This document shows, in pieces, positions 17,994 to 26,888 of a stretch of DNA of 64,000 bases. The first letter of the stretch is position 1, and each line of letters starts with the position of its first letter. Below the pieces are notes generated by a model, which saw only the letters and a list, made by a program, of their open reading frames with translations, did no database searches and was not told where the DNA came from. Where the stretch lies: the NCBI GenBank assembly GCA_018780035.1, contig JADMKE010000006.1, positions 1-64,000 on the forward strand. The letters run 5' to 3'. The position numbers and the translations under genes are program-made. This DNA comes from Candidatus Sericytochromatia bacterium. Its GTDB lineage: Bacteria; Cyanobacteriota; Sericytochromatia; UBA7694.

Positions 17994-18952
17994 GTGAATT
18001 ACATACTGAAACCCGCGATTGGAAAAATACCTCTGAGTTGCGCGACACCATGCGCCAACATGCACCTGTTCCCCCCAAAAGAGGGATCAAGCGTTTTGTT
18101 CTGTTGCTATTGGGATTTTTGTTGGTGCTCTGGGCCTTTGATGGGGCCAAATTTCGCTTTACTGAATTGTTTCAGGGAGCACCCAAAATTGTGGAAACCA
18201 TTGGCCGTATGCTACCACCGGATGGGGCCAAGATTGTCAATGCCAAATCGTATTCTCTGCCTGCAGGGATGAGTGTTCCCGAATTGCTTTTGCCCATGCC
18301 ACTGGATGCTGAAAAAGCAAAGTTCAAGCAGCGTTGGTGGAACAATACCTTTCCACAAACGATTGTGGGAGCCACAATTCAAACCATTCAAATGGCCTTG
18401 GTGGGAACGGTTTTGGCAATTGTTTTTGCCTTCCCGCTGGCTTTTTTGGCCGCGATCAACACCACGCCTCACCCGCTGGTGTACAAAACCGTCAGGTTTG
18501 CGATCAATCTTTTGCGCACCATTCCCGACCTTGCTCTGGGCCTGATCTTTGTCTCGGCTGTGGGTTTGGGGCCTTTTGCTGGCACCTTGGCTTTGGCCTT
18601 TCACACCACCACGGTTTTGACCAAGTTGCTGTCTGAGTCGATTGAAAATATTGATAAAGGCGTGGTCGAGGCGATTCGGGCCACGGGCGCTGCCTATCCC
18701 CAAATTCTCTCATTTGCAGTGGTGCCCCAGATGTTGCCCGATTTGATTTCTTTCAGCCTTTATCGCTTTGAAACCAATATTCGTGCAGCTGCTATTTTGG
18801 GTTTGATTGGCGCCGGTGGGATTGGCTATTTGCTCAATACTTCCTTTCGCACCTTTCAATACCAAGAGGCCTCAGCAATTGTGGTTATTTTGATCGTTTT
18901 GGTTATGGGAGTGGATAGTTTCAGTGCCCGTCTGCGCAAATTGGTGATTTAA
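17990..18952 (+). CDS. phnE: PhnE-type ABC transporter permease
   Basis: The 320-aa inner-membrane protein has a cytoplasmic N-terminus, a first membrane span at about residues 35-52, a periplasmic loop of about 75 residues, then the permease core with about five spans. The ATPase-contact (EAA) loop reads EAIRATGAAYPQILSFAVVPQ, continuing to GLIGAGGIGYLL, as usual for PhnE. Its ATG overlaps the phnC stop by 4 bases, completing a three-gene importer operon. Confidence 0.92.
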   Translation: MSELHTETRDWKNTSELRDTMRQHAPVPPKRGIKRFVLLLLGFLLVLWAFDGAKFRFTELFQGAPKIVETIGRMLPPDGAKIVNAKSYSLPAGMSVPELLLPMPLDAEKAKFKQRWWNNTFPQTIVGATIQTIQMALVGTVLAIVFAFPLAFLAAINTTPHPLVYKTVRFAINLLRTIPDLALGLIFVSAVGLGPFAGTLALAFHTTTVLTKLLSESIENIDKGVVEAIRATGAAYPQILSFAVVPQMLPDLISFSLYRFETNIRAAAILGLIGAGGIGYLLNTSFRTFQYQEASAIVVILIVLVMGVDSFSARLRKLVI

Positions 18953-19002
18953 TCTCTGCCTGGAAGGAATCTGATTCCCCTGTAGGGCCCGGAAAAAAGG
19001 TG

Positions 19003-19011
19003 TGCTATAAT
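19003..19011 (+). promoter_or_regulatory. Extended -10 promoter (TGC-TATAAT) for the Roadblock-pilus cluster
   Basis: TG (19003-19004), C, then consensus TATAAT (19006-19011). No -35 is seen at 17 bases, as expected of an extended -10 promoter. The leader to ATG 19124 is about 105 bases. Confidence 0.55.
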
Positions 19012-19123
19012 TTCAGGAATTGAAACTGGTTTAATTGGACTCCAAGCAGCTCAAACTGTAATTAGCCTGTTTTTTAACATTGCGACACACATTCAGACAG
19101 AACTTTGGAAAAGGAGCATTGCA

Positions 19124-21055
19124 ATGCGCAGAGGGGATACACCTCAAATGAAAAACCACCGCCAGTCGATGATGGCTGCCAGCCTGCTTGCCATACCCCT
19201 GATCAATCAGGGGGCCGCCCAGGCTCAAACCAATACCGCAACTCAGGCCCCAGCAACACCCGCAGCCCCAGCCGGCGGTCCCCCCGTTGGACTGTTTGCC
19301 GCCGTTGGTATTGGCGCAGTTGTTTCGATTGTGATTGCCTTGGTGATGATGAAAGGCAAATCCTCTGGACAGCAGAAAACGTCAGGCTCGACACGCTCGT
19401 CGGCAGCACCTTCTCCTTTGAAGAAGCCTGCTTCGCCGATTTCCACTAGAAAACCGCTGGCTCCGCCATCTGTGGCGTCTACTCCTCCGCGTTCCTCAGC
19501 TCCTCCTGTGATGCCTCCTTCGAGCCCTCCCTCTATGGCTTCTTCGCCAATTGCGGCTCCTCCGAGCCCACCCCCTATGGCTGCTCCGCCCCCTGTTGCA
19601 GCTCCCTCTTCTTCTGTTTTTGATTCCTCAGCGTTAGACAGTGCTTTGGATTCTCTTTTAGAAGAGACGGATAAACCTGCTCCAGCCCCTGCGGCGGCCC
19701 CTGCGGCAGCCCCTTCTGGCGGTGGTATGTTCGATTCCGGTGGCTTGGACAGTGCCTTGGATGACCTCTTTGGTGATTCCAGTCCCGCCCCCGCTCCTGT
19801 TGCCGCTGCCCCTGCGGCAGCCCCTGCTGGCGGTGGCATGTTTGATGCCGGTGGCTTGGACAGTGCCTTGGATGATCTCTTTGGTGATTCCAGTCCCGCC
19901 CCTGCTCCCGCCCCTGCTCCCGCTCCTGTTGCCGCTGCCCCAGCGCCTGCTGCCGCCCCTGCCGGTGGTGGTCTCTTTGACGCTGGCGGATTAGACAGTG
20001 CTTTGGATGATCTCTTTGGCGATGGCCCTGCTCCCGCTCCCATTGCCGCTGCTCCTGCGGCGGCGGCTCCTGCTGCAGCCCCTGCTGGCGGTGGCATGTT
20101 TGATGCCGGTGGCTTAGACAGTGCCTTGGATGACCTCTTTGGCGATGGCCCTGCTCCCGCTCCTGCTGCGGCGGCTCCTGCTGCTGCCCCTGCCGGCGGC
20201 GGTATGTTTGATGCCGGTGGCTTAGACAGTGCTTTGGATGACCTCTTTGGTGATTCCGGTCCCGCCCCTGCTCCCACCCCTGTTGCTGCTGCGGCCCCCG
20301 CTGCTGCTCCTGCCGGCGGCGGTATGTTTGATGCCGGTGGCTTGGACAATGCTCTGGACGACCTCTTCGGTGGCCCCAGCCCTGCCCCTGCTTCCGCTCC
20401 GCCTTCGCAAGGCTTGGATCTGAATAATCTCAATTTTGATGATTTGGCCCCCGCTGAGCCCGCTACCTTTAGCACAGACAGCATTGGTTCCGACTTCCTG
20501 TCTTCTTTTAACCAGGGCAATCGTCTCGACGACTCCAAGTCATCCATTGATGTCAACCAAAAACCTGCTGGCGCCAAACCCCAAAAAGAGGGCCTGGCCC
20601 CGATGGGCAAAATGCTCGTAGACCAAAGTACGCTTGAAGACATCATCCGCAGAGCTGAAAAACTCGGATCCAAGGGACTGACAACCACTCAGGTGATTTT
20701 GGCCGCTCAGGGCCAAACCTTTGATGAACTTTTGAGAGAAGTCAACGAAGTTCCTGGCGTTGTCGGCACTTTGATTGTGGGCAACGATGGCTTGGTGATT
20801 GCCAATACCATGCCGAGTGAGATTGATAAAGAAATTGTAGGGGCTTTGACCTCTTCGATTTACCTGAATATTGATGTTCAGGTTAAACAAATGAAACGCG
20901 GTGGCATTCGCCGTGTGGTGATTGAAACAGATATCGGATATACCGTGCTTTCATCTCTGGAAATGGGAACCTTGGTGGCTTTCAGCCAAAACACCCCTGA
21001 TTTCAGTATGAATAAACTGATTGCTGCAGTGATTGCTATGAGCGGGAGACAGTAA
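19124..21055 (+). CDS. Membrane-anchored Roadblock/LC7 scaffold with repeated FDxGGLDxALDDLF motifs
   Basis: AGGAG precedes ATG 19124. Residues 15-34 look like a signal peptide (cleavage near AQA) and 55-76 are a membrane span, which would leave the long C-terminal part in the cytoplasm. Residues about 80-430 are Pro/Ala/Ser-rich and disordered. They carry one degenerate and six near-identical copies of an amphipathic acidic motif, FDxGGLDSALDDLFG, spaced 36-45 residues apart by PAPAPVAAAP-type linkers. Residues about 530-643 form a Roadblock/LC7 domain (EVPGVVGTLIVGNDGLVIANTM, then IYLNIDVQVKQMKRGGIRRVVIE). Roadblock proteins such as MglB regulate small Ras-like GTPases; no such GTPase lies in this window. 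The next gene is a free Roadblock protein, then pilB, pilT and pilC. I infer a multivalent docking platform for pilus or polarity proteins. Confidence 0.88.
   Translation: MRRGDTPQMKNHRQSMMAASLLAIPLINQGAAQAQTNTATQAPATPAAPAGGPPVGLFAAVGIGAVVSIVIALVMMKGKSSGQQKTSGSTRSSAAPSPLKKPASPISTRKPLAPPSVASTPPRSSAPPVMPPSSPPSMASSPIAAPPSPPPMAAPPPVAAPSSSVFDSSALDSALDSLLEETDKPAPAPAAAPAAAPSGGGMFDSGGLDSALDDLFGDSSPAPAPVAAAPAAAPAGGGMFDAGGLDSALDDLFGDSSPAPAPAPAPAPVAAAPAPAAAPAGGGLFDAGGLDSALDDLFGDGPAPAPIAAAPAAAAPAAAPAGGGMFDAGGLDSALDDLFGDGPAPAPAAAAPAAAPAGGGMFDAGGLDSALDDLFGDSGPAPAPTPVAAAAPAAAPAGGGMFDAGGLDNALDDLFGGPSPAPASAPPSQGLDLNNLNFDDLAPAEPATFSTDSIGSDFLSSFNQGNRLDDSKSSIDVNQKPAGAKPQKEGLAPMGKMLVDQSTLEDIIRRAEKLGSKGLTTTQVILAAQGQTFDELLREVNEVPGVVGTLIVGNDGLVIANTMPSEIDKEIVGALTSSIYLNIDVQVKQMKRGGIRRVVIETDIGYTVLSSLEMGTLVAFSQNTPDFSMNKLIAAVIAMSGRQ
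19619..20376 (+). repeat. In-gene repeat array (7 copies, 108-135 bp period)
   Basis: Copies begin at 19619 (degenerate), 19727, 19838, 19973, 20096, 20204 and 20324. Each has a core encoding MFDAGGLDSALDDLFGD; linkers vary in the number of CCTGCTCCC-like units. The near identity at DNA level makes copy-number change by recombination likely. Confidence 0.9.
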
Positions 21056-21058
21056 AAT

Positions 21059-21388
21059 ATGTCAAATTATCAGACCCAAATATCCACCATGCAAGAATTG
21101 CCCGGTGTGACTGCTGTCGGTGTTGCCAGCAGTGCCGGTCAAATGATAACGACCTCTTCTCCTTTGATCGAAGCGGAATTGGCGAGTGTTGCAACTTCTA
21201 TGTATGCCAATCTGGGTGTGCAGATCAAACGTATGCAAAGAGGAATTCTCAAACGCCTTCTACTTGAAACAGATCAAGGTATTACTTTAATATCAGGATT
21301 GTCAGACGGCAATTTAATGATTGTCTTTGTCAACAGTGCCGAAGGGTTTAATCTGTCTAAACTTTTAGAAACGGCCTCTCGTTTATAG
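21059..21388 (+). CDS. Stand-alone Roadblock/LC7 domain protein
   Basis: The 109-aa protein is a single Roadblock domain: ELPGVTAVGVASSAGQMITT, MYANLGVQIKRMQRGILKRL, then ITLISGLSDGNLMIVFVN. It resembles the C-terminal domain of the scaffold just upstream and starts 3 bases after its stop, so the two may form a heterodimer. Roadblock dimers usually bind Ras-like GTPases or act as membrane-trafficking and motility scaffolds. It is cytoplasmic. Confidence 0.85.
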   Translation: MSNYQTQISTMQELPGVTAVGVASSAGQMITTSSPLIEAELASVATSMYANLGVQIKRMQRGILKRLLLETDQGITLISGLSDGNLMIVFVNSAEGFNLSKLLETASRL

Positions 21389-21479
21389 GTTTGAGATCAC
21401 TGGCATTCCGTCTTAAAAACGGTATGATAGATCTATAGGCGTTTAAAACTAATAATTCAGAGGGTGAAGTTCATCGGGT

Positions 21480-23684
21480 ATGGCTCTAGTACGCAAGCGA
21501 CTGGGAGAGATTCTGCTTGAAGCTGGCATGATCAGCGAAGATCAATTGGAAGAAGCGCTGGTTCAGCAAAAGAACACCAGTAAATCGCTTGGTCAGATCC
21601 TGATTGAGTCGAACTATGTCACCGAAAGCAATATCAAAGATGCTTTGGAATTGCAGTTCGGGATCAGCTATGTCAATGTCAAAACCATCAAGCTGAATGC
21701 TGATTTGCTCAATATGATTCCCGAGAACCTGATGCGTCAGCGTCAGATTATCCCTGTCAATTTTGTCAATAATAATTTGACGATTGCCATGGTCAACCCC
21801 CAGGACTTGCCCGCGATTGATGATGTCCGTCTTTCGGTCAGCAAAAAGATTGGCAAGAGCGTAACCGTAAGGGCTGTTGTCATCACCGAAGATGATTTTT
21901 ATTCATTTTTGAATGAACAATTGGATTCTGCGAAAACCGTGACGGGTGCTGATCCTAAAAAGGGGCCCGTGGGGATCGCTCTTGATCAGGAGCATGATAC
22001 CGGCGATATCGTCAGTGAAATGGATGTCGTTGAGGCTGATGATGACCTCGACGAAGGTGATGAAACTGACAGTGAAGCGGCTCCGATTATCCGCCTGGCC
22101 AATGCGATCTTGGCCAATGCGCTTAAAAAGAAAGCCTCTGATATTCACATTGAGCCCCAAGAACATGAACTGCGCTTGCGTTACCGCATTGATGGGGTTT
22201 TGCATACCGAGCCTCACTTGCCCAAACGGATTGCCAATGCATTGGCCTCGCGTTTTAAAATTATTACCAATTTGAATATTGCCGAAAAACGTCTACCGCA
22301 AGATGGCCGTCTTCGCCGCCGTATTGGCGGGCGCAATATTGACTTCCGCGTTTCGACTTTGCCTTCCAAACATGGCGAAAAAATCGTTATGCGTATTTTG
22401 GATAACTCCAATACCCAATTGGGTCTGGAAAAGCTGATGATCTACCCCGAATTGCTCAAAGCGATTCGCGAGTATGTCCAGCGTCCCTATGGGATTATCT
22501 TTGTGACAGGGCCTACAGGCTCAGGTAAAACCACTTCACTTTATTCGATTCTGGCCGAGCGCAATACCCCCGATGTGAATATCTCGACCGCAGAAGACCC
22601 GATTGAGTATGATTTGGCGGGGATTACCCAATCCCAGGCCCAGCCTGACATTGGCTTGACCTTTGCGCGTATCCTCAAGGCTTTCTTGCGACAAGATCCC
22701 GACATTATGTTGATCGGGGAAACCCGTGACAAAGAGCTGGCGCATATTGCAATTGAGTCTGCACTCACCGGCCACTTGGTGTTTACCAGCTTACACACCA
22801 ATGATGCCCCTGGTGCGATTACCCGTTTGCAAGAAATGGGGATTGATGGTTTCTTGATTTCGTCTTCGACCATTTGTGTTTTGGCCCAACGTCTTGTTCG
22901 CCGTATGTGCCCCGAATGCAAGGTTTTATATGAACCAGATGATGCCTTGCTCTATTTTGTCGGCTATCCGTTTTGGACACCTGGCGGTGAGCGTATCAAA
23001 ATTTATAAACACAACGAAGAGGGCTGTGATGCCTGTAGCAGTGGTTATAAAGGCCGCATGGGTGTTTATGAACTCATGGCTGTCAACGACGAAATGCGTG
23101 AAGCCATCAACAAAGATGCCGTCAAGTCCGTGATTCGTCAAGCCGCCAAACGGGGAGGCATGGTTCCACTTAAAGAGTATTCTCTGATGTTGGTTCGCGA
23201 CGGTTACACAGACTTGGATGAGGTTTTGCGCGTCACCATGACGGATGAAGGGGCTGAAGACGGGGAAATTCCGATTGGCTTTTTCCCGCCTGCAGATGTG
23301 CCCGAACCCCGTGAACCCATGATGATTGTGCCCCCGCGCAAGCCCGATTACCGCGCTCAACGCAAAGCAGAACAGGCCGCACAATCAGGTGCTGCTCAAA
23401 CCGCAGCTCAAGCGGCTGCTCAGGCTGCTGCTGGTTCTGCTTTCCCGACAGGGACAGCCGCCTCCTCCTCCCTTGATGCGCCTGCCAGTGATGCGGTTGC
23501 GATTGCGGCTGCTTCAGGAGAGAAAAAGAAGGGGCCGCCACAGCCCAAAGTGCGTGGCGCCTTGCCCGCTGCGGGGCAATCCAGTGCCTCTGCTGGAGAT
23601 CGTTGTCCATCTTGCTTGGCCACTGTCGAGGCAGAATGGGAAACCTGCCCTTATTGCTTTACAACCTTAAAACAAAAAGTTTAA
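21480..23684 (+). CDS. pilB: PilB/GspE-type extension ATPase with extra C-terminal zinc ribbon
   Basis: Residues about 1-150 are an MshEN-type domain (RLGEILLEAGMISEDQLEEAL), which binds cyclic-di-GMP in several homologues. The ATPase core has Walker A GPTGSGKTTS, Asp box TAEDPIEYD, Walker B IMLIGETRDKE and His box LVFTSLHTND. A zinc-binding CPEC...CDAC pair follows, as usual. Unusually, residues about 625-700 are an Ala/Pro-rich linker and the last 30 residues form a second zinc ribbon, CPSCLATVEAEWETCPYC. The protein powers pilus assembly at the inner membrane. GAGGG lies 15 bases before ATG 21480. A weak TATGAT at 21423 may give it a promoter of its own. Confidence 0.93.
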   Translation: MALVRKRLGEILLEAGMISEDQLEEALVQQKNTSKSLGQILIESNYVTESNIKDALELQFGISYVNVKTIKLNADLLNMIPENLMRQRQIIPVNFVNNNLTIAMVNPQDLPAIDDVRLSVSKKIGKSVTVRAVVITEDDFYSFLNEQLDSAKTVTGADPKKGPVGIALDQEHDTGDIVSEMDVVEADDDLDEGDETDSEAAPIIRLANAILANALKKKASDIHIEPQEHELRLRYRIDGVLHTEPHLPKRIANALASRFKIITNLNIAEKRLPQDGRLRRRIGGRNIDFRVSTLPSKHGEKIVMRILDNSNTQLGLEKLMIYPELLKAIREYVQRPYGIIFVTGPTGSGKTTSLYSILAERNTPDVNISTAEDPIEYDLAGITQSQAQPDIGLTFARILKAFLRQDPDIMLIGETRDKELAHIAIESALTGHLVFTSLHTNDAPGAITRLQEMGIDGFLISSSTICVLAQRLVRRMCPECKVLYEPDDALLYFVGYPFWTPGGERIKIYKHNEEGCDACSSGYKGRMGVYELMAVNDEMREAINKDAVKSVIRQAAKRGGMVPLKEYSLMLVRDGYTDLDEVLRVTMTDEGAEDGEIPIGFFPPADVPEPREPMMIVPPRKPDYRAQRKAEQAAQSGAAQTAAQAAAQAAAGSAFPTGTAASSSLDAPASDAVAIAAASGEKKKGPPQPKVRGALPAAGQSSASAGDRCPSCLATVEAEWETCPYCFTTLKQKV

Positions 23685-23718
23685 AATCAGCTTGAATAAA
23701 GAGGAGCGCTATTAAGCC

Positions 23719-24825
23719 ATGACCCAGATCTTCATGGAAGAATTGCTGCAAATGGTCTTTGATAAAGATGGAAGTGATCTGCATATTTCTGCAGGCGTCC
23801 CACCGATGATTCGTGTCAATGGGAAATTGGCACCCACCGATTTTGAACCCTTATCTGCAGATGATACTCAAAAGCTGATTTTTAGCATCTTGACCAATGA
23901 ACAGCGCAAAACCCTTGAGCAGACCTGGGAATTGGACTGCTCTTATGGGGTGGTGGGACTGGGCCGTTTTCGTGTCAATGTCTACAAAGACAAAGGCGCT
24001 TATGCGGCAGCTTTGCGAACGATTGCCTCAAAGATTCCCCGTTTTGATGAATTGGGTTTGCCGCCTGTGGTCAAAGAATTGATTAAAAAACCCAGAGGCC
24101 TTGTCTTGGTGACCGGTCCTACTGGGAGCGGTAAGTCTACGACTTTGGCTTCGATGATCGACCTGATCAATACCGAACGGGCAGAGCATATCCTGACGAT
24201 CGAAGATCCGATTGAATATGTTCATGTCTCCAAAAAAAGCCTCGTCAACTCCCGTGAATTGGGCGAAGATACCCGCTCGTTTGACAATGCCCTCAGAGCG
24301 GCCTTGCGCGAAGATCCCGATGTGATTCTCGTGGGGGAAATGCGTGACCTTGAGACCATTCGCTTGGCGCTGACAGCAGCGGAAACCGGTCACTTGGTCT
24401 TTGGAACCCTTCACACCAGCTCTGCCAGTCAAACCGTTGACCGTGTGGTAGACGTTTTCCCGCCACACCAACAAACCCAGATCCGCATTCAGTTGGCGAG
24501 CAGTCTGGTGGCTGTTTTGTCGCAGACGCTCCTCACCCGCAACAGTACGGGAATGGAGTCCCGTGGCAAAGGCCGTGTGATGGCGATGGAGATCATGTTG
24601 GTCACTCCCGCCATTTCCAATTTGATTCGGGAAGGCAAAACCCCTCAAATTTATTCTGCGATTCAAACCGGTGGTAAATATGGCATGACCACCTTGGAAA
24701 TGACCATGCGCGATCTCTATCTGGGTCGTCAGATCACTTTTGAAGAAGCCATTTCTAAAACCAGTCGCCCGGATGATTTCCAGCGCCTGATCAATGAGAG
24801 CGGTCCCGTTGGCGGGCGTCGCTAA
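23719..24825 (+). CDS. pilT: PilT-type pilus retraction ATPase
   Basis: The 368-aa protein has the PilT layout: N-terminal DGSDLHISAGVPPMIRVNG, Walker A GPTGSGKST, Asp box TIEDPIEYVH, Walker B VILVGEMRDLET, His box GHLVFGTLHTSSA, and the C-terminal AIRNLIRE-like motif (AISNLIREGK), which is diagnostic of retraction ATPases. It drives pilus disassembly and so twitching motility. It follows pilB by 34 bases with its own AGGAG and precedes pilC. Confidence 0.95.
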   Translation: MTQIFMEELLQMVFDKDGSDLHISAGVPPMIRVNGKLAPTDFEPLSADDTQKLIFSILTNEQRKTLEQTWELDCSYGVVGLGRFRVNVYKDKGAYAAALRTIASKIPRFDELGLPPVVKELIKKPRGLVLVTGPTGSGKSTTLASMIDLINTERAEHILTIEDPIEYVHVSKKSLVNSRELGEDTRSFDNALRAALREDPDVILVGEMRDLETIRLALTAAETGHLVFGTLHTSSASQTVDRVVDVFPPHQQTQIRIQLASSLVAVLSQTLLTRNSTGMESRGKGRVMAMEIMLVTPAISNLIREGKTPQIYSAIQTGGKYGMTTLEMTMRDLYLGRQITFEEAISKTSRPDDFQRLINESGPVGGRR

Positions 24826-24852
24826 GTTTCATATTCGAAATAGGAGGAAAAT

Positions 24853-26079
24853 ATGGCCGTTTACGCATGTACAGTAAGAGACGCCCGCGGACAGCAGGTG
24901 TCTAAAACGATTGAGGCTCCCAATCTGGCCCAGGCCAGAGCCAAATTGCGTGAGCAAGGGCTTTTTCCTCTGGATATTACCGAGGCCAAAAAAAGTTCGG
25001 CTGGCGTGGGGGGCTCGATCAATGGCTTTCTGATGAAACTCCAGAAGGTCAAACTCAAAGAAATGGTGGTTTTTACCCGTCAGTTTGCCACCATGATCAA
25101 TTCCGGCGTAGCCCTGTTGCGCGCCTTGAACATCATGGCAGAACAAGCCACAAGCCCTCTTTTTAAACGAATTTTGGCTGAAGTCAGAGACGGGGTTGAA
25201 GAGGGCCGCTCCCTTTCTGAGGTCTTGGCGGATCACCCCAAAACCTTTAATAAACTCTATGTCAGCATGGTTTCCGCCGGAGAAATGGGCGGGGTTTTGG
25301 ATGAGGTTTTGAACCGTCTGGCTGTCTTTATGGAAAACAACGCCAAATTGATTGGCCAGTTAAAAGCTGCCATGACCTATCCTTCGGTGGTTTGTTTTAT
25401 TGCCACCAGTATTTTTATCTTCCTCTTGAGCTTTGTTATTCCCATTTTTAAAGAGATGTTTGACTCCATGGGAGTGCCTTTGCCAGCCTTTACACAATTG
25501 CTGCTGAATATGAGTGGACTGGTTCGTGGTTATTGGTTTATTATCTTTCCCTCATTTGGTGGCGCCGTTTGGGGACTTGTGGTGTATATCAAGACACCGT
25601 TTGGCCGCTCTCAATTTGATCATCTGGCACTCAAAGCGCCGATTTTCGGCGACATTGTTCGCAAGGTGGCTATTGCTCGTTTTACCCGTACCTTGGGTAC
25701 CTTGCTGCGCAGCGGCGTCCCTTTGATGAGTGCTTTGGAAATTGTGCAAGATACCGCTGGCAATATTCATATCGCAGCAGGGATCGCCAAGGTGCGTGAG
25801 GCGGTGAGTGAAGGGGAAGGCATGACCAAACCTCTGGAACAGACCAAACTCTTTCCGCCGATGGTCACCCAAATGATCGCAATTGGTGAAGAATCCGGGA
25901 ATGTAGACACAATGCTGTCAAAAGTTGCGGATTTCTACGATGAAGAGGTGGAGCAAGCCGTTAAGGCCTTGACTTCTTTGCTTGAGCCCCTTATGATGGT
26001 GCTTATCGGAGGCATGGTGGGCAGTATTATTATTGGGATGTATTTGCCCATGTTCAGCGTTATCAGCGCAATTCAATAG
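24853..26079 (+). CDS. pilC: PilC/GspF-type inner-membrane platform protein
   Basis: The 408-aa protein has two GspF domains, about residues 70-195 (FTRQFATMINSGVALLRALNIM, MVSAGEMGGVLDEVLNRLA) and 275-400 (FTRTLGTLLRSGVPLMSALEIV, IAIGEESGNVDTMLSKVA). Each ends in hydrophobic membrane spans. It is the platform on which PilB and PilT act. TAGGAGG precedes ATG 24853 and the gene follows pilT by 27 bases. No pilin, pilM-Q or prepilin peptidase genes are in the window. Confidence 0.94.
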   Translation: MAVYACTVRDARGQQVSKTIEAPNLAQARAKLREQGLFPLDITEAKKSSAGVGGSINGFLMKLQKVKLKEMVVFTRQFATMINSGVALLRALNIMAEQATSPLFKRILAEVRDGVEEGRSLSEVLADHPKTFNKLYVSMVSAGEMGGVLDEVLNRLAVFMENNAKLIGQLKAAMTYPSVVCFIATSIFIFLLSFVIPIFKEMFDSMGVPLPAFTQLLLNMSGLVRGYWFIIFPSFGGAVWGLVVYIKTPFGRSQFDHLALKAPIFGDIVRKVAIARFTRTLGTLLRSGVPLMSALEIVQDTAGNIHIAAGIAKVREAVSEGEGMTKPLEQTKLFPPMVTQMIAIGEESGNVDTMLSKVADFYDEEVEQAVKALTSLLEPLMMVLIGGMVGSIIIGMYLPMFSVISAIQ

Positions 26080-26111
26080 CGATAGCCTGGGACTGTCTGT
26101 CTAGAATAGGT

Positions 26112-26864
26112 ATGGCAAAGGATGCAACTGTGCCAACAGTGATAGAGCTTGAACTGGATGAAGTTCGTGATGCAACTTTGAGACAGAATATGGATCTGGT
26201 CTACAAAATCGCACGCAACTACAGCCAGCGTGTGCAGAATCACTATGATGATTTGGTTCAGGTCGGTTCGATTGGATTGCTGAACGCAATTGAACGTTAC
26301 GATCCTGAGCGCAAGGCCAATTTTCGTACCTATGCTTCCCATTTGATTTCCAGTGAAATCAAACACTATTTGCGTGACCAATTGCCTTTGGTGCGCCCCC
26401 CCCGCGAATTGCAAGAACTTTTGCCCAAAGTGCGCCAAGCTGAAAACAGTTTGCTCTACGTTCTCGGACGCGACCCTTCGTCTGAAGAATTGAGTGACCA
26501 CCTGGGTATTTCTGGCGAAAAGCTCGATGAAGTGCGTCACATGGAAAAGAACCATTTTCCTGTTTCGCTGGATCAGGAGCTGACCACTTTTCAGGAAAGC
26601 CATACCTCTGTTTTAGAACAATTGGAGGACAAGCGCTATAAAAGCTTTCAATTGGCCCAGGAGGATCGGATTTTATTGCAGGATGCCATGGGCAAGGTGC
26701 GCTTTCAATCTCGGCAGATTTTGGAGTTTGCCTTTTATCAGGATTTGACCCAAACAGAAATTTCCAAAAATTTGGGTATTTCGCAAATGCAGGTTTCGCG
26801 CCGCTTGAAAAAAGCGATGAGCGAATTGTGGGATACCCTCAATACCCGCGTCACTCCCTGGTAA
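26112..26864 (+). CDS. Sigma-70 family sigma factor, SigB/SigF-like
   Basis: The 250-aa protein has region 2 (NMDLVYKIARNYS, DDLVQVGSIGLLNAIERYDP, NFRTYASHLISSEIKHYLRD), region 3 (PPRELQEL, DPSSEELSDHLGIS) and region 4 with a helix-turn-helix (LTQTEISKNLGISQMQVSRRLKKAM). The link from region 2 to 3 resembles the stress/sporulation group (SigB, SigF) more than FliA or RpoD. It starts 32 bases after pilC on the same strand, so it may be read with the pilus genes. No anti-sigma or anti-anti-sigma gene is adjacent. Confidence 0.88.
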   Translation: MAKDATVPTVIELELDEVRDATLRQNMDLVYKIARNYSQRVQNHYDDLVQVGSIGLLNAIERYDPERKANFRTYASHLISSEIKHYLRDQLPLVRPPRELQELLPKVRQAENSLLYVLGRDPSSEELSDHLGISGEKLDEVRHMEKNHFPVSLDQELTTFQESHTSVLEQLEDKRYKSFQLAQEDRILLQDAMGKVRFQSRQILEFAFYQDLTQTEISKNLGISQMQVSRRLKKAMSELWDTLNTRVTPW

Positions 26865-26888
26865 GTTGGACACATCCTTTCTCTCTGT

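Noticed and set aside
19243..20688. 481-aa minus-strand open frame rich in Ala, Gly and Ser
   Set aside because: It lies wholly opposite the repeat-rich Roadblock scaffold. Its length comes from the GC-rich repeat codons, and it has no domain of its own.
26112..26864. FliA (sigma-28) identity for the sigma factor
   Set aside because: The region 2-3 link (HYLRDQ...VRPPRELQEL) fits the SigB/F group better, and the gene is not near the flagellar operon.
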